Notes: generated from the sequence alone by a model not told the origin. Counted from the stretch's first letter, positions 45,280 to 54,722 are shown. The stretch is DNA of 64,000 bases from Chelatococcus reniformis (GCF_014640075.1 NZ_BMGG01000004.1:319048-383047), one strand, 5' to 3'. Numbers and translations: made by a program.

Positions 45280-46257
45280 TCACCTGACCGTCAGCACCAC
45301 GCGGCCGATCGCCTTGCGGTCGCGCACGAGCTCCATGCCCTCCCGGAACTGCTCGAGCGGCAGGGTGTGGGAGACTTGCGGGCGCAGCTTGCCGGAGGCG
45401 GCGAGCTCGCGCAGCGCGACCTTGGTGCGCTCGCCCATGGCGTGATCGTATTTGGTCGATTCGCCAGCCCGCACGCCGAGCACGCTGGCGCCCTTGATCA
45501 GCACCAGATTGGTCTTGGCGACACCGATGCCGCCGGTGAAGCCGATGATCAGCACCCGGCAGCCGAAGGCCATGCAGCGCAGGCTCTGCTCGAAGATCTC
45601 GCCGCCCACGGGGTCGAAGATGACGTTGGCACCCTTGCCGTCGGTGAGCCGCTTGACCTCGTCCTTGAAGGGGCCGGCGCCGTAGAGGATCGTGTGATCG
45701 GCGCCGCAGGCCTTCACGACGTCGAGCTTCGCCTGGCTGGAGGCGCAGGCGATCACCGTGGCGCCCAGCAGCTTGCCGATCTGCACCGCGGCGAGGCCGA
45801 CGCCGCCGCCGGCGCCGTGCACCAGCAGCACCTCGCCCGGCTTGATATGAGCCCGCTCGGTGAGCGCGTGGTGCGCTGTTTGGTAGGCGACGCGGAAGGT
45901 GGCACCCTCGGCGAAGCTCAGCTCGTCGGGCAAGTGCTCCAGCAGTTCGGGCTTGACCACGGCTTCATCGGCGAAGGCGCCGGTCTTGCCGCCGATCATC
46001 ACCCGGTCGCCGACGGCGTAGCCCGCCGCCTCGGCGCCGACCTCGGTGACCACGCCTGCCGCCTCGAAGCCGGGAATGAACGGCAGCGGCGGCTTGTGCT
46101 GGTAGTCCCCGGTCAGCATCAGGAGGTCGGGGAAATTGATGCCGGCCGCATGGATGGCGACGCGCACCTGGTCAGGGGGGAGCTCCGCCCGTGGCAGCTC
46201 CTCGAGCTTGACGCCGTCGGGCGTTCCCAGCGTACGGCAGACGACGGCGCGCGGCAT
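45280..46257 (-). CDS. NADPH:quinone oxidoreductase-like protein (medium-chain dehydrogenase/reductase family)
   Basis: A 325-aa zinc-free MDR protein of the quinone oxidoreductase group. It has the N-terminal catalytic domain (LPPDQVRVAIHAAGINFPDLLMLTGDYQ, PFIPGFEAAGVVTEVG) and the nucleotide-binding fold with VHGAGGGVGLAAVQIGKLLGATVIACASS near residue 145, followed by FDPVGGEIFEQSLRCMAFGCRVLIIGFTGG. No structural zinc cysteines are seen. Such enzymes reduce quinones or enones with NADPH. The C-terminus LEQFREGMELVRDRKAIGRVVL is typical. It appears monocistronic. The exact substrate is unknown. Confidence 0.9.
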   Translation of the reverse strand: MPRAVVCRTLGTPDGVKLEELPRAELPPDQVRVAIHAAGINFPDLLMLTGDYQHKPPLPFIPGFEAAGVVTEVGAEAAGYAVGDRVMIGGKTGAFADEAVVKPELLEHLPDELSFAEGATFRVAYQTAHHALTERAHIKPGEVLLVHGAGGGVGLAAVQIGKLLGATVIACASSQAKLDVVKACGADHTILYGAGPFKDEVKRLTDGKGANVIFDPVGGEIFEQSLRCMAFGCRVLIIGFTGGIGVAKTNLVLIKGASVLGVRAGESTKYDHAMGERTKVALRELAASGKLRPQVSHTLPLEQFREGMELVRDRKAIGRVVLTVR

Positions 46258-46456
46258 GGTGTCCTCCTTGATTATGGTGATGACGTCGGCGGAGCCCGGC
46301 AGGCTGCCGTTATGCCATCGTTCTCAAGTGGATGAGTGGCCGGGTCAAGCCAGCCATGCCTGCGCGGGCGGCAGAGGTCACCCCGATGCAAGCGCCGGCC
46401 GGGTCACCTGGAGCCTGTCGCAACGGGATGAAATCTTCCAACCGCGCAGAAATCCC

Positions 46457-48232
46457 TCAGGTCACTGAGGTCCGACCTCCAGCGGGTGATGCCATCCGAT
46501 CGCGAAGCGCTCCAGCATGGCTGTGCTGCATCTGCCAGCGCTGTGCATCACGGCGATGGTGCCAATAGGCAGCAAACCGTCCACCCGCCGCAACGAGCGA
46601 CTCGCGGAAGCCCGATTCGACAACGCGCCCCGCTTCGACGAACACGATCTGGTCGGCATGGGCGATCGTCTCCAACCGGTGCGCCACCACGAGGACGGTG
46701 CAATGGCTGAAGCGGCTGAGGGCGGTGGCAACGGCAGCTTCGTTCAGGGTGTCCAGTCCGCTCGTGGCTTCGTCGAGCAGCAGGATGGGGGCCTGCTTCA
46801 GCAGCGCGCGGGCGATGCTGACGCGCTGGCGTTCGCCGCCGGACAGGGCGCCTCCGCCTTCACCGACCGGCGCATCCCAGCTTCCCAAGCGGGCGACGAT
46901 CTCGTCGACGCCGGCAGCCGACGCGGCTGCCTGTAGGTCCGCATCACTCGCCTGCGGCCGGGCGATGCGGATGTTCTCGGCTATGCCACCCTCGAAGAGC
47001 TGCACGTTCTGGAAGACGACTGCGAGCTGCTCCATCAGCGTGTCGGGCCGATAGCCGCGCACGTCGTGTCTGCAGACCTCGACTTCGCCGGCATCGGCAT
47101 CGAGCAGCCGGGCCACCAGCGACAGGATCGTGCTCTTGCCCGATCCGGAAGGTCCGACGATCGCCGTCATCGTGCCGGCCGGGACGACGAAGGACACGTT
47201 CTCGAGCACGCGCTTGCCATCGGCGGCGAAGCAGACGTTGCGGAACGCGACTGCCGCGGGTCCGGGCCGGGCGTCTCGCTCCGGCTTCGTCTGTGTCGGG
47301 ACGTCGAGGACGGAGAGCACGCGCCCTGCCGCCGCACGCGTCGATTCCAGCGCAGGAAACAGCTCGGACAAAGTGTTGAGCGGCTCCAGGAAACGCAGCG
47401 CCACGACGATCAGCGCGACCGTGCGGACGGCGTCGTCCGTGCCCTGCGTGAACATCAGCGCAAGAACCGCCACCATCGCCAGCAGCGTGGCCTGCATCGC
47501 GAGCGAGAAGGCCAGTGTTCCCGGCAGCGCGAACCAGAGGATGCGCAGACCGCTGCGCCTCTGCGTCGCGATCGCGTCGCCGAGCGGCGTCCCGGACGTG
47601 CCCGTTCGTCCAGCGGCGCGCAGCATGAGCTGGGAGCGCGCAAACTCCTCCGTGCGGGCCGCCACCTCGCCGGACGCGGCTGCGAAGTCGGCCTCGGCCC
47701 GGCGCATCAGCCGCCCGCCCAGGAGCAGGGCGCCGAACAGCAGCGGCACCGCAGCGAGCGCCACCAGCCCGAGCGGCCAGGCGACGAAGAGAAGGCCGAT
47801 GGCGATCGCGGGCGGCAGAGCGACGCAGATCGACGCCTGCGTCGCGAGATTGACGGTGCTGGCGAAGAGCTCGGGGACGGCACCGGCGAGGGCGCGTTTC
47901 GCCTGGGCCTGCCGCTCCGCGCCGAACCAGCCGATCTGAACCGCCATGAGATGATCGACGAGGCGCTGGTTCATCGAGCCCATCATCGCGAAGCCGAGAT
48001 CGAAGGACCGGATCACCAGATGGCGTTCGAGTATCCAGCCCGCGGCGACGCTGACCGCCAGCGCACCGAGCCAGGGCAGGGCGGCGCGCGGGCTCTGCGA
48101 GAACAGCCCGCCGAGCAACGGTACGAGCAGCAGGGCCGAAGCGGCCCGCAAGGCCGCCGCCACGACGGCGAGCAGCGCAAAGGGCACGAGGCGGGCACGC
48201 GCCTCGGCCGGCAGGAGGGCGGCGACGATCAT
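46457..48232 (-). CDS. Exporter-fold ABC half-transporter of a siderophore-uptake cassette (IrtB/YbtQ-like)
   Basis: A 591-aa protein with an N-terminal six-helix membrane domain and a C-terminal ATPase: Walker A GPSGSGKSTILSLVARLL near residue 365, Q-loop FQNVQLFEGGIAENI near 415, signature LSGGERQRVSIARALL near 470, Walker B ILLLDEATSGLD near 490, and switch VVAHRLETI near 520. The fold is that of type IV exporters, yet its partner carries a siderophore-interacting domain and both lie behind a TonB receptor gene. That is the pattern of the heterodimeric importers IrtAB and YbtPQ. Its ATG overlaps the partner's stop (ATGA), so a 1:1 complex is expected. Confidence 0.88.
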   Translation of the reverse strand: MIVAALLPAEARARLVPFALLAVVAAALRAASALLLVPLLGGLFSQSPRAALPWLGALAVSVAAGWILERHLVIRSFDLGFAMMGSMNQRLVDHLMAVQIGWFGAERQAQAKRALAGAVPELFASTVNLATQASICVALPPAIAIGLLFVAWPLGLVALAAVPLLFGALLLGGRLMRRAEADFAAASGEVAARTEEFARSQLMLRAAGRTGTSGTPLGDAIATQRRSGLRILWFALPGTLAFSLAMQATLLAMVAVLALMFTQGTDDAVRTVALIVVALRFLEPLNTLSELFPALESTRAAAGRVLSVLDVPTQTKPERDARPGPAAVAFRNVCFAADGKRVLENVSFVVPAGTMTAIVGPSGSGKSTILSLVARLLDADAGEVEVCRHDVRGYRPDTLMEQLAVVFQNVQLFEGGIAENIRIARPQASDADLQAAASAAGVDEIVARLGSWDAPVGEGGGALSGGERQRVSIARALLKQAPILLLDEATSGLDTLNEAAVATALSRFSHCTVLVVAHRLETIAHADQIVFVEAGRVVESGFRESLVAAGGRFAAYWHHRRDAQRWQMQHSHAGALRDRMASPAGGRTSVT

Positions 48233-50808
48233 GCGCTCTTCCTTTCCCCGGCTTGCCAGAGGTCGCGGTAGAGGCCGGGCCGGGCGAGCAGTTCCTGATG
48301 GCGCCCGCTCTGGACGATGCGGCCCGCCTGCATCACGGCGATGCAGTCGGCATGGGTGACGGTATGGAGCCGGTGCGCCACCACCAGCACCGTGCGCCGG
48401 CCGACGAGCGCACTCAGCGCCTGTTGGACGAGATGCTCCGATTCCGGATCTGCGAAGGCCGTCGCCTCATCGAGGACCAGCATCGGCGGATCGGCGAGCA
48501 GTGCGCGCGCAATGGAGAGGCGCTGCGCCTCGCCGCCGGAAAGGCGTGCATCCTCGCCGACGACGCTGTCGTAGCCGCGCGGGGCGGCAAGGATGCGCTC
48601 GTGGATCCGGGCCGCGCGTGCAGCCGCCTCGATCTCCGCCATCGTTGCGCCCGGTCGCGCCAGGGCGATGTTCTCGCGCAGCGTTTCCTTGATCAGGCGC
48701 ACGTCCTGAAAGACGAAGCCCACGGCGCGCTGCAGCGCCTCCGGCTTCAGCTGGCGAATGTCGATCTCGGTCTCGCCGGACACAATTCGGATGGCACCGT
48801 CCGTGACGTCGTGGAAGCGGCCGGGCAGTCCGGCGAGCGTCGACTTGCCGGCGCCGCTCGGGCCGACCAGGGCGGTCATGGTGCCGGGCTTCAGGACGAG
48901 GTCGACGTCCCGCAGCACCGGCTTGCCCGGCCGGTAGCCGAAGCTGACGCCGTCGAAGCGCAGGCCGAGCGGGCCGGGCGGCAGCTCGCGCGAAGACCGG
49001 CTGCGGTCGAGCTCCGGCTCCTCCAGCAGCAGGCCGATGCGCCGGGCGGCCTGCTTTGCCTCGCGCAGCGGCACGAAGCCGTACATCACCGTCATGATCT
49101 GCGCGCCGAAGACCGTGCCGAGGAAGAGGAAGGGCAGGAGGTCGGCCGGCGCCATGCCGCCGGACAGAACTCGCCAGCAGCCGGCCGCCGTGATCAGCAG
49201 CAGGAAGGTGGGCGGCTGGATTGCGAGCTGCGAGGCGACCTTGCGTCCCGCCATCGGGCGCTGCCAGCCGTTGAGGAAGGCGGCCTGTCCGTCCAGCACG
49301 GCACGCAGCGCCCGCCCATCGCCGCCGAAGACCCGCACGACCGGCAGCGCTTCGACGAAGGCGCTCGCCGCGGCATTGGCACGTTTGGTCCAGTTCGCGA
49401 ATTCGACGAGCTTGTCGGCCACGCCGCGCATCATGAGGATATACAGCGCGACGAAGGCGATGAGCGGCAGGAACAGCATCGCCGCGAGGGCGGCATCGAC
49501 CGCAAAGAGATAGAGAATCACGGCGAGCGGCGTGACGATACCGGCGACGACGTCCGGGACGGCGTGCGTGACCATGTAGTGCAGCCGGCCTGCGTCCTCC
49601 TGCACCGCCTGGTGCACCGTCGCGGCATTCCGGTCCGTGAACCAGCCGAGGGGCAGCCGCGCGAGCTTGGTGACGATGGACACCCTGAGCGTATGGCCGA
49701 ACTGGGCATCGACGGCATGCAGCCACAGCATCAGGCCAGCTGACAGCGTCGCGGCGGCGCCGTAGAGCGCAATCGCCCAGAGGATGAGCGGCGACAGCAC
49801 CTCCCAGCGCCCTTCGCCGGCGAGCAGCCTGCGGCCGAGCTCCGCCATGAGTACCAGCGGCGCGAGCTGCATCAGCGAGATCAGCCCTTGCAGCGCGCCG
49901 GCGGCGCGCAGCTTCCAGCGCAACGAGCCGAGCAACTCCACGCCCCGCTGCGAGCGCCAGCGCGGGCGCGGTGCGGCCGGCGCGGCGGCGTTCGCCGCAG
50001 CGATCGGAACGAAGGGTGGCTGCGTAGTCGGCTGGTCGCGCGTCACCGTCTCCCCGGCCGACGGCCCCGCTTCCTTGCGCAGCCGCATGGCCTTGCCGCG
50101 CATCCAGTAGGCGGCATGCTTGATGTCGCTCAGGGGGAAGCCATGGACGCGGTTGAGCGTCGCCCTCAGTTCCTTGATGGCGGCGCCCTCTGCCGCGACC
50201 CAGGCGTACCAGTTCGACCAATCGCGGTGGGGAACGGCACCGGCCAGGGCACCGGTGCCGGGGCCCGTCCACAGAACGTCGGCGCCGGGATGCGTCGTCA
50301 CCGGGATTGCGGCATCGCCGGGCGCATGGGCCTGCAGGATGATGACGACCCGCGCCTCCGGCGGCAGCACGCCCAGGATGGCGTTGATCGCCGGGATTGC
50401 CGCTGGATCGCCCATCAGCAGATAGCCCTCCGGATCCTCCGGCGGCTCGAACTTGTGAAACATGTAGTAGGAGGCGGTGATGGTATCGCCCGGCTTCGCC
50501 GCCGCGGCCCAGGCCGAGGCCGGCCCCATCGGCTCGTGCAGGACGAAGTCGAAGCTCACCTGGCCGGTTGCGGCGTCGGGCTCCACCAGCGTGTAACCGC
50601 GCTGGTGGACCTTGCCGGGCTCCTTCGGATCGGGCGCCCACAGCCGGACATAGCTCGCCGTCGGTGTTTCGCGCCCGTCGATCATTGTCGGTGCCGAGAA
50701 GCGGATGCGTCGGAAGCCGGGCGTGAGATCGGTGACCGACAGCACGGTCATGACGTGGTCGGTGGCCCCGAGGGCCGTCATCATCGTCTTTTGGAAGCCG
50801 CGCGCCAT
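48229..50808 (-). CDS. Siderophore-interacting (flavin reductase) domain fused to an exporter-fold ABC half-transporter (IrtA-like)
   Basis: An 859-aa three-part protein. Residues 1 to about 265 are a siderophore-interacting protein of the ferredoxin-reductase fold: GFRRIRFSAP near 31, the FAD-binding RGYT at 70-73, EPMGPASAWAAAAKPGD near 92-108, LLMGDPAAIPAINAIL and the closing HAAYWMRGKA. A six-helix membrane domain follows (about 310-570). The ATPase domain has GPSGAGKSTLAGL, signature LSGGEAQRLSIARALL, MLVLDEATAFAD and VVAHRLHTV. This matches IrtA, which imports ferric siderophore and reduces the iron on the cytoplasmic side. The ATG at 50808 has GGAG 6 bp upstream; the open frame extends further but lacks similarity. 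Confidence 0.9.
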   Translation of the reverse strand: MARGFQKTMMTALGATDHVMTVLSVTDLTPGFRRIRFSAPTMIDGRETPTASYVRLWAPDPKEPGKVHQRGYTLVEPDAATGQVSFDFVLHEPMGPASAWAAAAKPGDTITASYYMFHKFEPPEDPEGYLLMGDPAAIPAINAILGVLPPEARVVIILQAHAPGDAAIPVTTHPGADVLWTGPGTGALAGAVPHRDWSNWYAWVAAEGAAIKELRATLNRVHGFPLSDIKHAAYWMRGKAMRLRKEAGPSAGETVTRDQPTTQPPFVPIAAANAAAPAAPRPRWRSQRGVELLGSLRWKLRAAGALQGLISLMQLAPLVLMAELGRRLLAGEGRWEVLSPLILWAIALYGAAATLSAGLMLWLHAVDAQFGHTLRVSIVTKLARLPLGWFTDRNAATVHQAVQEDAGRLHYMVTHAVPDVVAGIVTPLAVILYLFAVDAALAAMLFLPLIAFVALYILMMRGVADKLVEFANWTKRANAAASAFVEALPVVRVFGGDGRALRAVLDGQAAFLNGWQRPMAGRKVASQLAIQPPTFLLLITAAGCWRVLSGGMAPADLLPFLFLGTVFGAQIMTVMYGFVPLREAKQAARRIGLLLEEPELDRSRSSRELPPGPLGLRFDGVSFGYRPGKPVLRDVDLVLKPGTMTALVGPSGAGKSTLAGLPGRFHDVTDGAIRIVSGETEIDIRQLKPEALQRAVGFVFQDVRLIKETLRENIALARPGATMAEIEAAARAARIHERILAAPRGYDSVVGEDARLSGGEAQRLSIARALLADPPMLVLDEATAFADPESEHLVQQALSALVGRRTVLVVAHRLHTVTHADCIAVMQAGRIVQSGRHQELLARPGLYRDLWQAGERKSA

Positions 50809-51009
50809 CAGGGTCTCCGGTGGCCGGAGCGCTTTTCTTCGGTCGCTGGGAGGCGTCCGATCGGAGAGAAGCACTTCAGATTCAATAGCTTGAGCATGTG
50901 ATGCGGCCCGCGCCGGTCGGCGGATCGCGCACCGCGCGGCGGACGCGCGAGGAGTGGCATCGAGGACATGGTGAGCGCCTCGGGCCGGACGCGTCGCCCG
51001 CGCCCTGCG

Positions 51010-53172
51010 CTACCACGTCATCGAAGCGCCCAGGCCAAGCACGCGGCCGCGGCCGACATAGAGCGCGGTCGCCCCCGGCGCATAGGTGAAGCCGTAGGAG
51101 ACGGGGCGTTCATCCAGCAGATTGCGGCCGAAGGCGTAGATCTTCACGCCGTCCTTTTCCCAGCCGATCTGGCTGTTGACGATGTGATAGGCCTCCAACT
51201 CGGCGCTGTTCTGCACGTCGCTGTAGCGCGCGCCGACGAGCTGGTAGTCGGCACGCGCCGCGATCTCCCCGGGCAGGCCGAGCGCGGCGGCAGCGACTCG
51301 GTACGACAAGGCGACATTGGCCGTGTACACCGGCACCTGGGGCACCTCGTTCCCCGCCTTGACGCCGCTCAGCAGGGACTCGGCCGTGACATCCACGATG
51401 CGCGACTTGATCCACGCGCCGCCGGCGGTGAGCTCGAGCCCGGTGGCGAGGCGCGCGCTCACGCTGCCTTCGACGCCGTAGCTGCGGTAAGCCTGATTGG
51501 TCAGGAAGGGGAACAGCGTCAACGGATCGAAGCCGGTCAGCTGGCCGTCCTTGACGTCGTTATAGAACAGCGCGGCGCTCGCCCGTATGCCGCTGGCGAG
51601 CTCGGCTTTCGTGCCCATCTCGTAGGTCCAGGACTTGGCCGGCTGGAAGGGCGTCGACAGCACGCCGAAGCCGGCATAGGCGGTCGTCTTCTCGAAGCCG
51701 CCGGAGGCATAGCCGCGTGCCGCCGAGACATAGCTCATCACCTTGTCGTTCCAATGGTAGGACAGGGCGAGGCGACCCGTCAGGTAGGGGTCGTCGAAGC
51801 TGTTGCGCTGAGCCAGCGCCGGCACCGTTCCCGGAAAGCCGTTGGAGACGTAGAGCCCATTCAGCGTCTGCGAATCACGCGCGATGCGAAGCCCCCCCGA
51901 GAGATCGAAGCCATGGCCGAGCGGCACCGTCGCATCGGCGAACGCGGCAATGGTCTCGCTCGTGATCTTGTTGTCGATGGTGCCGTTCAGCGTGGGTGAA
52001 TAGGCCGTGGCCTGATCCCGGTGCGTTTCGAAGTCGGACCGGAAATAGCTCGTTCCGATCACCCATTGGATCGGAGCGCTCTGGTGCGAATTCAACCGCA
52101 CCTCCTGGAAGAAGATGCGCTCACGATCTTCGTACAGGATCTTGTCGGCCAAGGGATTGATGAAGAAGAAGAGCGGCAGGCGCGTGGCCTGGCTGAACAG
52201 AAGCGAGTCGGTGAAGTCGCCGCGGTTGGCGAGCTTGATGTCCTGGTAGCTGCTCGTGGAGGTGATGATGAAGGGATCTAGGCGCTTGGTGATCTTGACG
52301 GAGCCGCTGGCGATCTGCTGGCGATTGAACGGCAGGACGTCGGCGCCGCTGGCCGGGAAGTTCGGCGCTTCTGCGAGCAGAAAGGCCGAATTGCTGCGCG
52401 TGTCGCGGTCGTAATTGCCGGTGATGTCGACCGCCAGGGATTCGTCGGGCGTGTAGCGCAGGGCGACGCGCCCCGCCGCGAGCTGCGCGCCCCCTTCCAT
52501 GCCCCCGATCACGACGTTGGGAATGTCGCCATTATAGTTCTGGACGCGCACCGCCGCGCGGCCGGCCAGCTTGTCCTGGATCAGCCAGCCGCCCGCCGTG
52601 CCCTGGACGAAGCCGTAGCCGTTGGAGCCGGTCTCCGCATCGACCTTGAACTCACGCGCGCCGTCGGGGGGCTTGCTGACGATGTTGATCGCGCCCGCGA
52701 AGGCGTTGCGGCCGAATGTAGTGCCCTGCGGGCCCCTCAGCACCTCGATGCGCTCGACGTCGAGAAATGGGGAGTCGATCGCCGAGAGCGTCGTCGGCAC
52801 GCCGTCGACCGAGAGGCCGATCACGCTGTCGAGCGAGTTCAGGGCTGTGCCCAGCGTGCCCACGCCGCGCATGGTCATGTAGCTCTCGCCGAAGCGGCCG
52901 AAATTCATGAAATTGGTGCCGGGCGACTGGCGGGCGACATCGGCCATCGGGTCCAGCGACCATTGGGGCACATCCTCTGGCGTCAGCACGGTGGTCGCCA
53001 TGGGCAGGTTGGCGTCGGCCTGCGGCCGTTTGGTGCCGGTGATCGTGATCGTGTCGAGCTCGACGGCGTCGCCGGCCGATTGTGCGCCGGCCATTCCGGC
53101 CAGGCCGAGATTGGTGCCGAGGAGGCCGATGGCGGCCGCCGACGCGAGCCTCGAGCGAGCAGCCCTGTTCAT
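51010..53172 (-). CDS. TonB-dependent outer-membrane receptor, siderophore type
   Basis: A 720-aa outer-membrane receptor. The signal peptide ends near AGMAGAQS. A TonB-box-like DTITITGTK follows near residue 40, then the plug domain (PMADVARQSPGTNFMNFG, YMTMRGVGTLGT, DVERIEVLRGPQGTTFGRNAFAGAINIVSKPP) and a beta-barrel that ends in the receptor signature ARADYQLVGARYSDVQNSAELEAYHIVNSQIGWEKDGVKIYAFGRNLLDERPVSYG. The last residue is Trp, acceptable as the aromatic barrel terminus. The neighbouring AraC regulator and SIP-ABC genes point to a ferric siderophore as ligand. A palindrome lies directly upstream of its promoter. Confidence 0.93.
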   Translation of the reverse strand: MNRAARSRLASAAAIGLLGTNLGLAGMAGAQSAGDAVELDTITITGTKRPQADANLPMATTVLTPEDVPQWSLDPMADVARQSPGTNFMNFGRFGESYMTMRGVGTLGTALNSLDSVIGLSVDGVPTTLSAIDSPFLDVERIEVLRGPQGTTFGRNAFAGAINIVSKPPDGAREFKVDAETGSNGYGFVQGTAGGWLIQDKLAGRAAVRVQNYNGDIPNVVIGGMEGGAQLAAGRVALRYTPDESLAVDITGNYDRDTRSNSAFLLAEAPNFPASGADVLPFNRQQIASGSVKITKRLDPFIITSTSSYQDIKLANRGDFTDSLLFSQATRLPLFFFINPLADKILYEDRERIFFQEVRLNSHQSAPIQWVIGTSYFRSDFETHRDQATAYSPTLNGTIDNKITSETIAAFADATVPLGHGFDLSGGLRIARDSQTLNGLYVSNGFPGTVPALAQRNSFDDPYLTGRLALSYHWNDKVMSYVSAARGYASGGFEKTTAYAGFGVLSTPFQPAKSWTYEMGTKAELASGIRASAALFYNDVKDGQLTGFDPLTLFPFLTNQAYRSYGVEGSVSARLATGLELTAGGAWIKSRIVDVTAESLLSGVKAGNEVPQVPVYTANVALSYRVAAAALGLPGEIAARADYQLVGARYSDVQNSAELEAYHIVNSQIGWEKDGVKIYAFGRNLLDERPVSYGFTYAPGATALYVGRGRVLGLGASMTW

Positions 53173-53268
53173 GATCGTTATCCCCAGCTTCGCAAACTGG
53201 AGCGACCAATACAGGTCAACTGCCTGATGCCGCGACCTCGGAACGATCGAGTGCGCTCAAAAAACTTT

Positions 53269-53290
53269 CGTCAAACCAAATATCTATTTG
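53269..53290 (-). promoter_or_regulatory. Candidate activator site and -35 of the receptor gene
   Basis: The palindrome CAAATA-TC-TATTTG (53277-53290) lies 2 bp upstream of TTGACG (53274-53269) read on the minus strand. The matching -10 (CTCGAT, 17 bp on) is poor. A weak promoter with a symmetric site touching its -35 is typical of activator-dependent control, plausibly by the AraC protein encoded upstream. Confidence 0.4.
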
Positions 53291-53297
53291 AGCTCTT

Positions 53298-54305
53298 CTA
53301 AACTTGTCTCCGCCGGGCCCCGTTGCTGGCCATCTCGGCCCTCGGCGGATGGCCGAAGTGCCTTCGGTAGGCCGCGCTGAAGGCGGACGGGCGGGCGAAG
53401 CCGACGCGGTGCGCGGCCTGCGCTACGGCGAGCCCGTGGTCCCGCAGGAGCACGCGCGCCATCATCAGCCGCTGATCGCGGACATGGCCAAAGATCGTCG
53501 TGCCGAAGACCTTCTTGAAGTTGGCCTGCAAGGTGGTGACGTTGACGCCGACCCGGCGGGCCAATTGCAGGCTGGTCGGCGTGTTGACGAGATCGGAATC
53601 GAGAATGTCCCGCGCTTCCAGAACCCGCGCATACTGGCGGCGGCCGAGTTGGGCGATCATGCACCGCTCCCGTTTGAGCACGTCGGCCACCTCGACCACG
53701 AAGGCCAGCGCGTTGCTTTCGAGGAAGAGCTGACCGAGCTGGCCGTTATAGGGATGCTCGAGGCATAGCCGCGCGATCTCCAGCAGCCGCGCCGACGGCG
53801 CGAGCGTATCCATGCGAAACTCGCCGGTCAGGAATTCACGCAAGCTGGTGAGGCCATCATCGGCGAGATCATCGCTGAAACGGTCGAAAAAGGCCGGCTT
53901 GAGGATGAATCCCGCCGTACGGAAATGCTGCCCGGGCCTGATCGGGCTCCGGTATTGCACCTTCCTGCCGAAGCCCATCACGCTGGCACGCTCGGGATGG
54001 CGTGTGACGCGTCCATGACCGACGACGTCGGTTTCGATGACATTCCCTGCCAGCATGATTCCGCAGAGCAGCGCCGGCTCCATGTCGACCGTGAGGTCCT
54101 GTTCGCAGACGTACGTGATATCGCTTGCCGTCACCATCAGCCCGGGTTGCGCTTCGTGTGCGAGGGCTCGACCGGTGTAGAGCGGCGTGTCGAAAGCGCC
54201 GGGGGCGACGTTGATCGGCTCGATGCCCAGCGAGAACTCGGCCCCGAGACGGACGAGATCGGAGGTGGTCATGCCGTTCGCGGGTACCAGATTCCGCATT
54301 ATCAT
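53298..54305 (-). CDS. AraC family transcriptional regulator of the siderophore cassette
   Basis: A 335-aa protein with a C-terminal AraC/XylS double helix-turn-helix: LQLARRVGVNVTTLQANFKKVFGTTIFGHVRDQRLMMARVLLRDHGLAVAQAAHRVGFARPSAFSAAYRRHFGHPP. The N-terminal 200 residues include GRKVQYRSPIRPGQHFRTAGFILKPAFFDRF, similar in layout to siderophore-sensing regulators such as PchR and YbtA. It lies 125 bp upstream of the TonB receptor gene on the same strand. The start is uncertain: ATG codons at 54305, 54299 and 54272 are all possible and none has a good ribosome-binding site. It probably activates uptake genes when bound to the ferric siderophore (inference). Confidence 0.88.
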   Translation of the reverse strand: MIMRNLVPANGMTTSDLVRLGAEFSLGIEPINVAPGAFDTPLYTGRALAHEAQPGLMVTASDITYVCEQDLTVDMEPALLCGIMLAGNVIETDVVGHGRVTRHPERASVMGFGRKVQYRSPIRPGQHFRTAGFILKPAFFDRFSDDLADDGLTSLREFLTGEFRMDTLAPSARLLEIARLCLEHPYNGQLGQLFLESNALAFVVEVADVLKRERCMIAQLGRRQYARVLEARDILDSDLVNTPTSLQLARRVGVNVTTLQANFKKVFGTTIFGHVRDQRLMMARVLLRDHGLAVAQAAHRVGFARPSAFSAAYRRHFGHPPRAEMASNGARRRQV

Positions 54306-54610
54306 AGCAGAGTTATGGCTTTCTTAGAATAATAATAATTCAATTCGGCATTATGTCCGATCCCGATAAAGCATCGCGAGCTGATCTGAGATTGTCAATT
54401 GAATGAATTGCTGGCGGATGTGAGCTTCAAACACTGGCCTTGAGCCGCTCGGCCTGGATGTGGCGCCGCGCCGATATGCGACGAGCCGAGCGCGCCGTTC
54501 CAGCCGGTCACGGGCGTCGCCAGGCCGACCCGGCCAACCGCTGCAAGAGCGGGCTCCTTCCCCACGGGGCGCCGGCGAGCGACCCTCCGCGGCGAAAGGG
54601 ACGCCCCTAG
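54306..54610. other. AT-rich upstream region of the AraC gene and non-coding DNA
   Basis: Around 54320-54350 there is a run of AATAATAATAATTC, unusually A+T-rich for this genome and suited to promoter or iron-regulator binding; no exact Fur, RirA or Irr site is recognised. The GC-rich part 54420-54610 has an open frame on the minus strand without protein character. Confidence 0.4.
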
Positions 54611-54713
54611 AGAGCATTTCCGCGTTTCTCCGAGTCGCGGAAATGCTCTATCTATTTGTTTTGTCGCATTTTCTTCACGCGAACCGGCGTCCGCTTCGCT
54701 CGAAAATACTCTA
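54611..54713 (+). repeat. RIME-like mosaic repeat, full copy B
   Basis: Nearly identical to the element at 710-813 and in the same orientation: AGAGCATTTCCGCG opening, module-1 palindrome to GAAATGCTCTA, then module 2 with TTCACGCGAACCGGCGTCC. Differences include ATACTCTA instead of ACGCTCTA at the right end. It ends 9 bp beyond the stop codon of the isomerase gene. Confidence 0.85.
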
Positions 54714-54722
54714 GTCTATGGC

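Noticed and set aside
53290-53304. TTCTAAA/TTTAGAA resemblance to an Irr (ICE) box near the end of the AraC gene
   Set aside because: Only a half-site is present and it overlaps the stop codon; no second arm at the right spacing.
54351-54617. An 88-codon open frame on the minus strand between the AraC and isomerase genes
   Set aside because: It runs into the repeat at its 5' end, is Arg/Gly/Ser-rich and has no recognisable motif. It may be a relic but cannot be supported as a gene.
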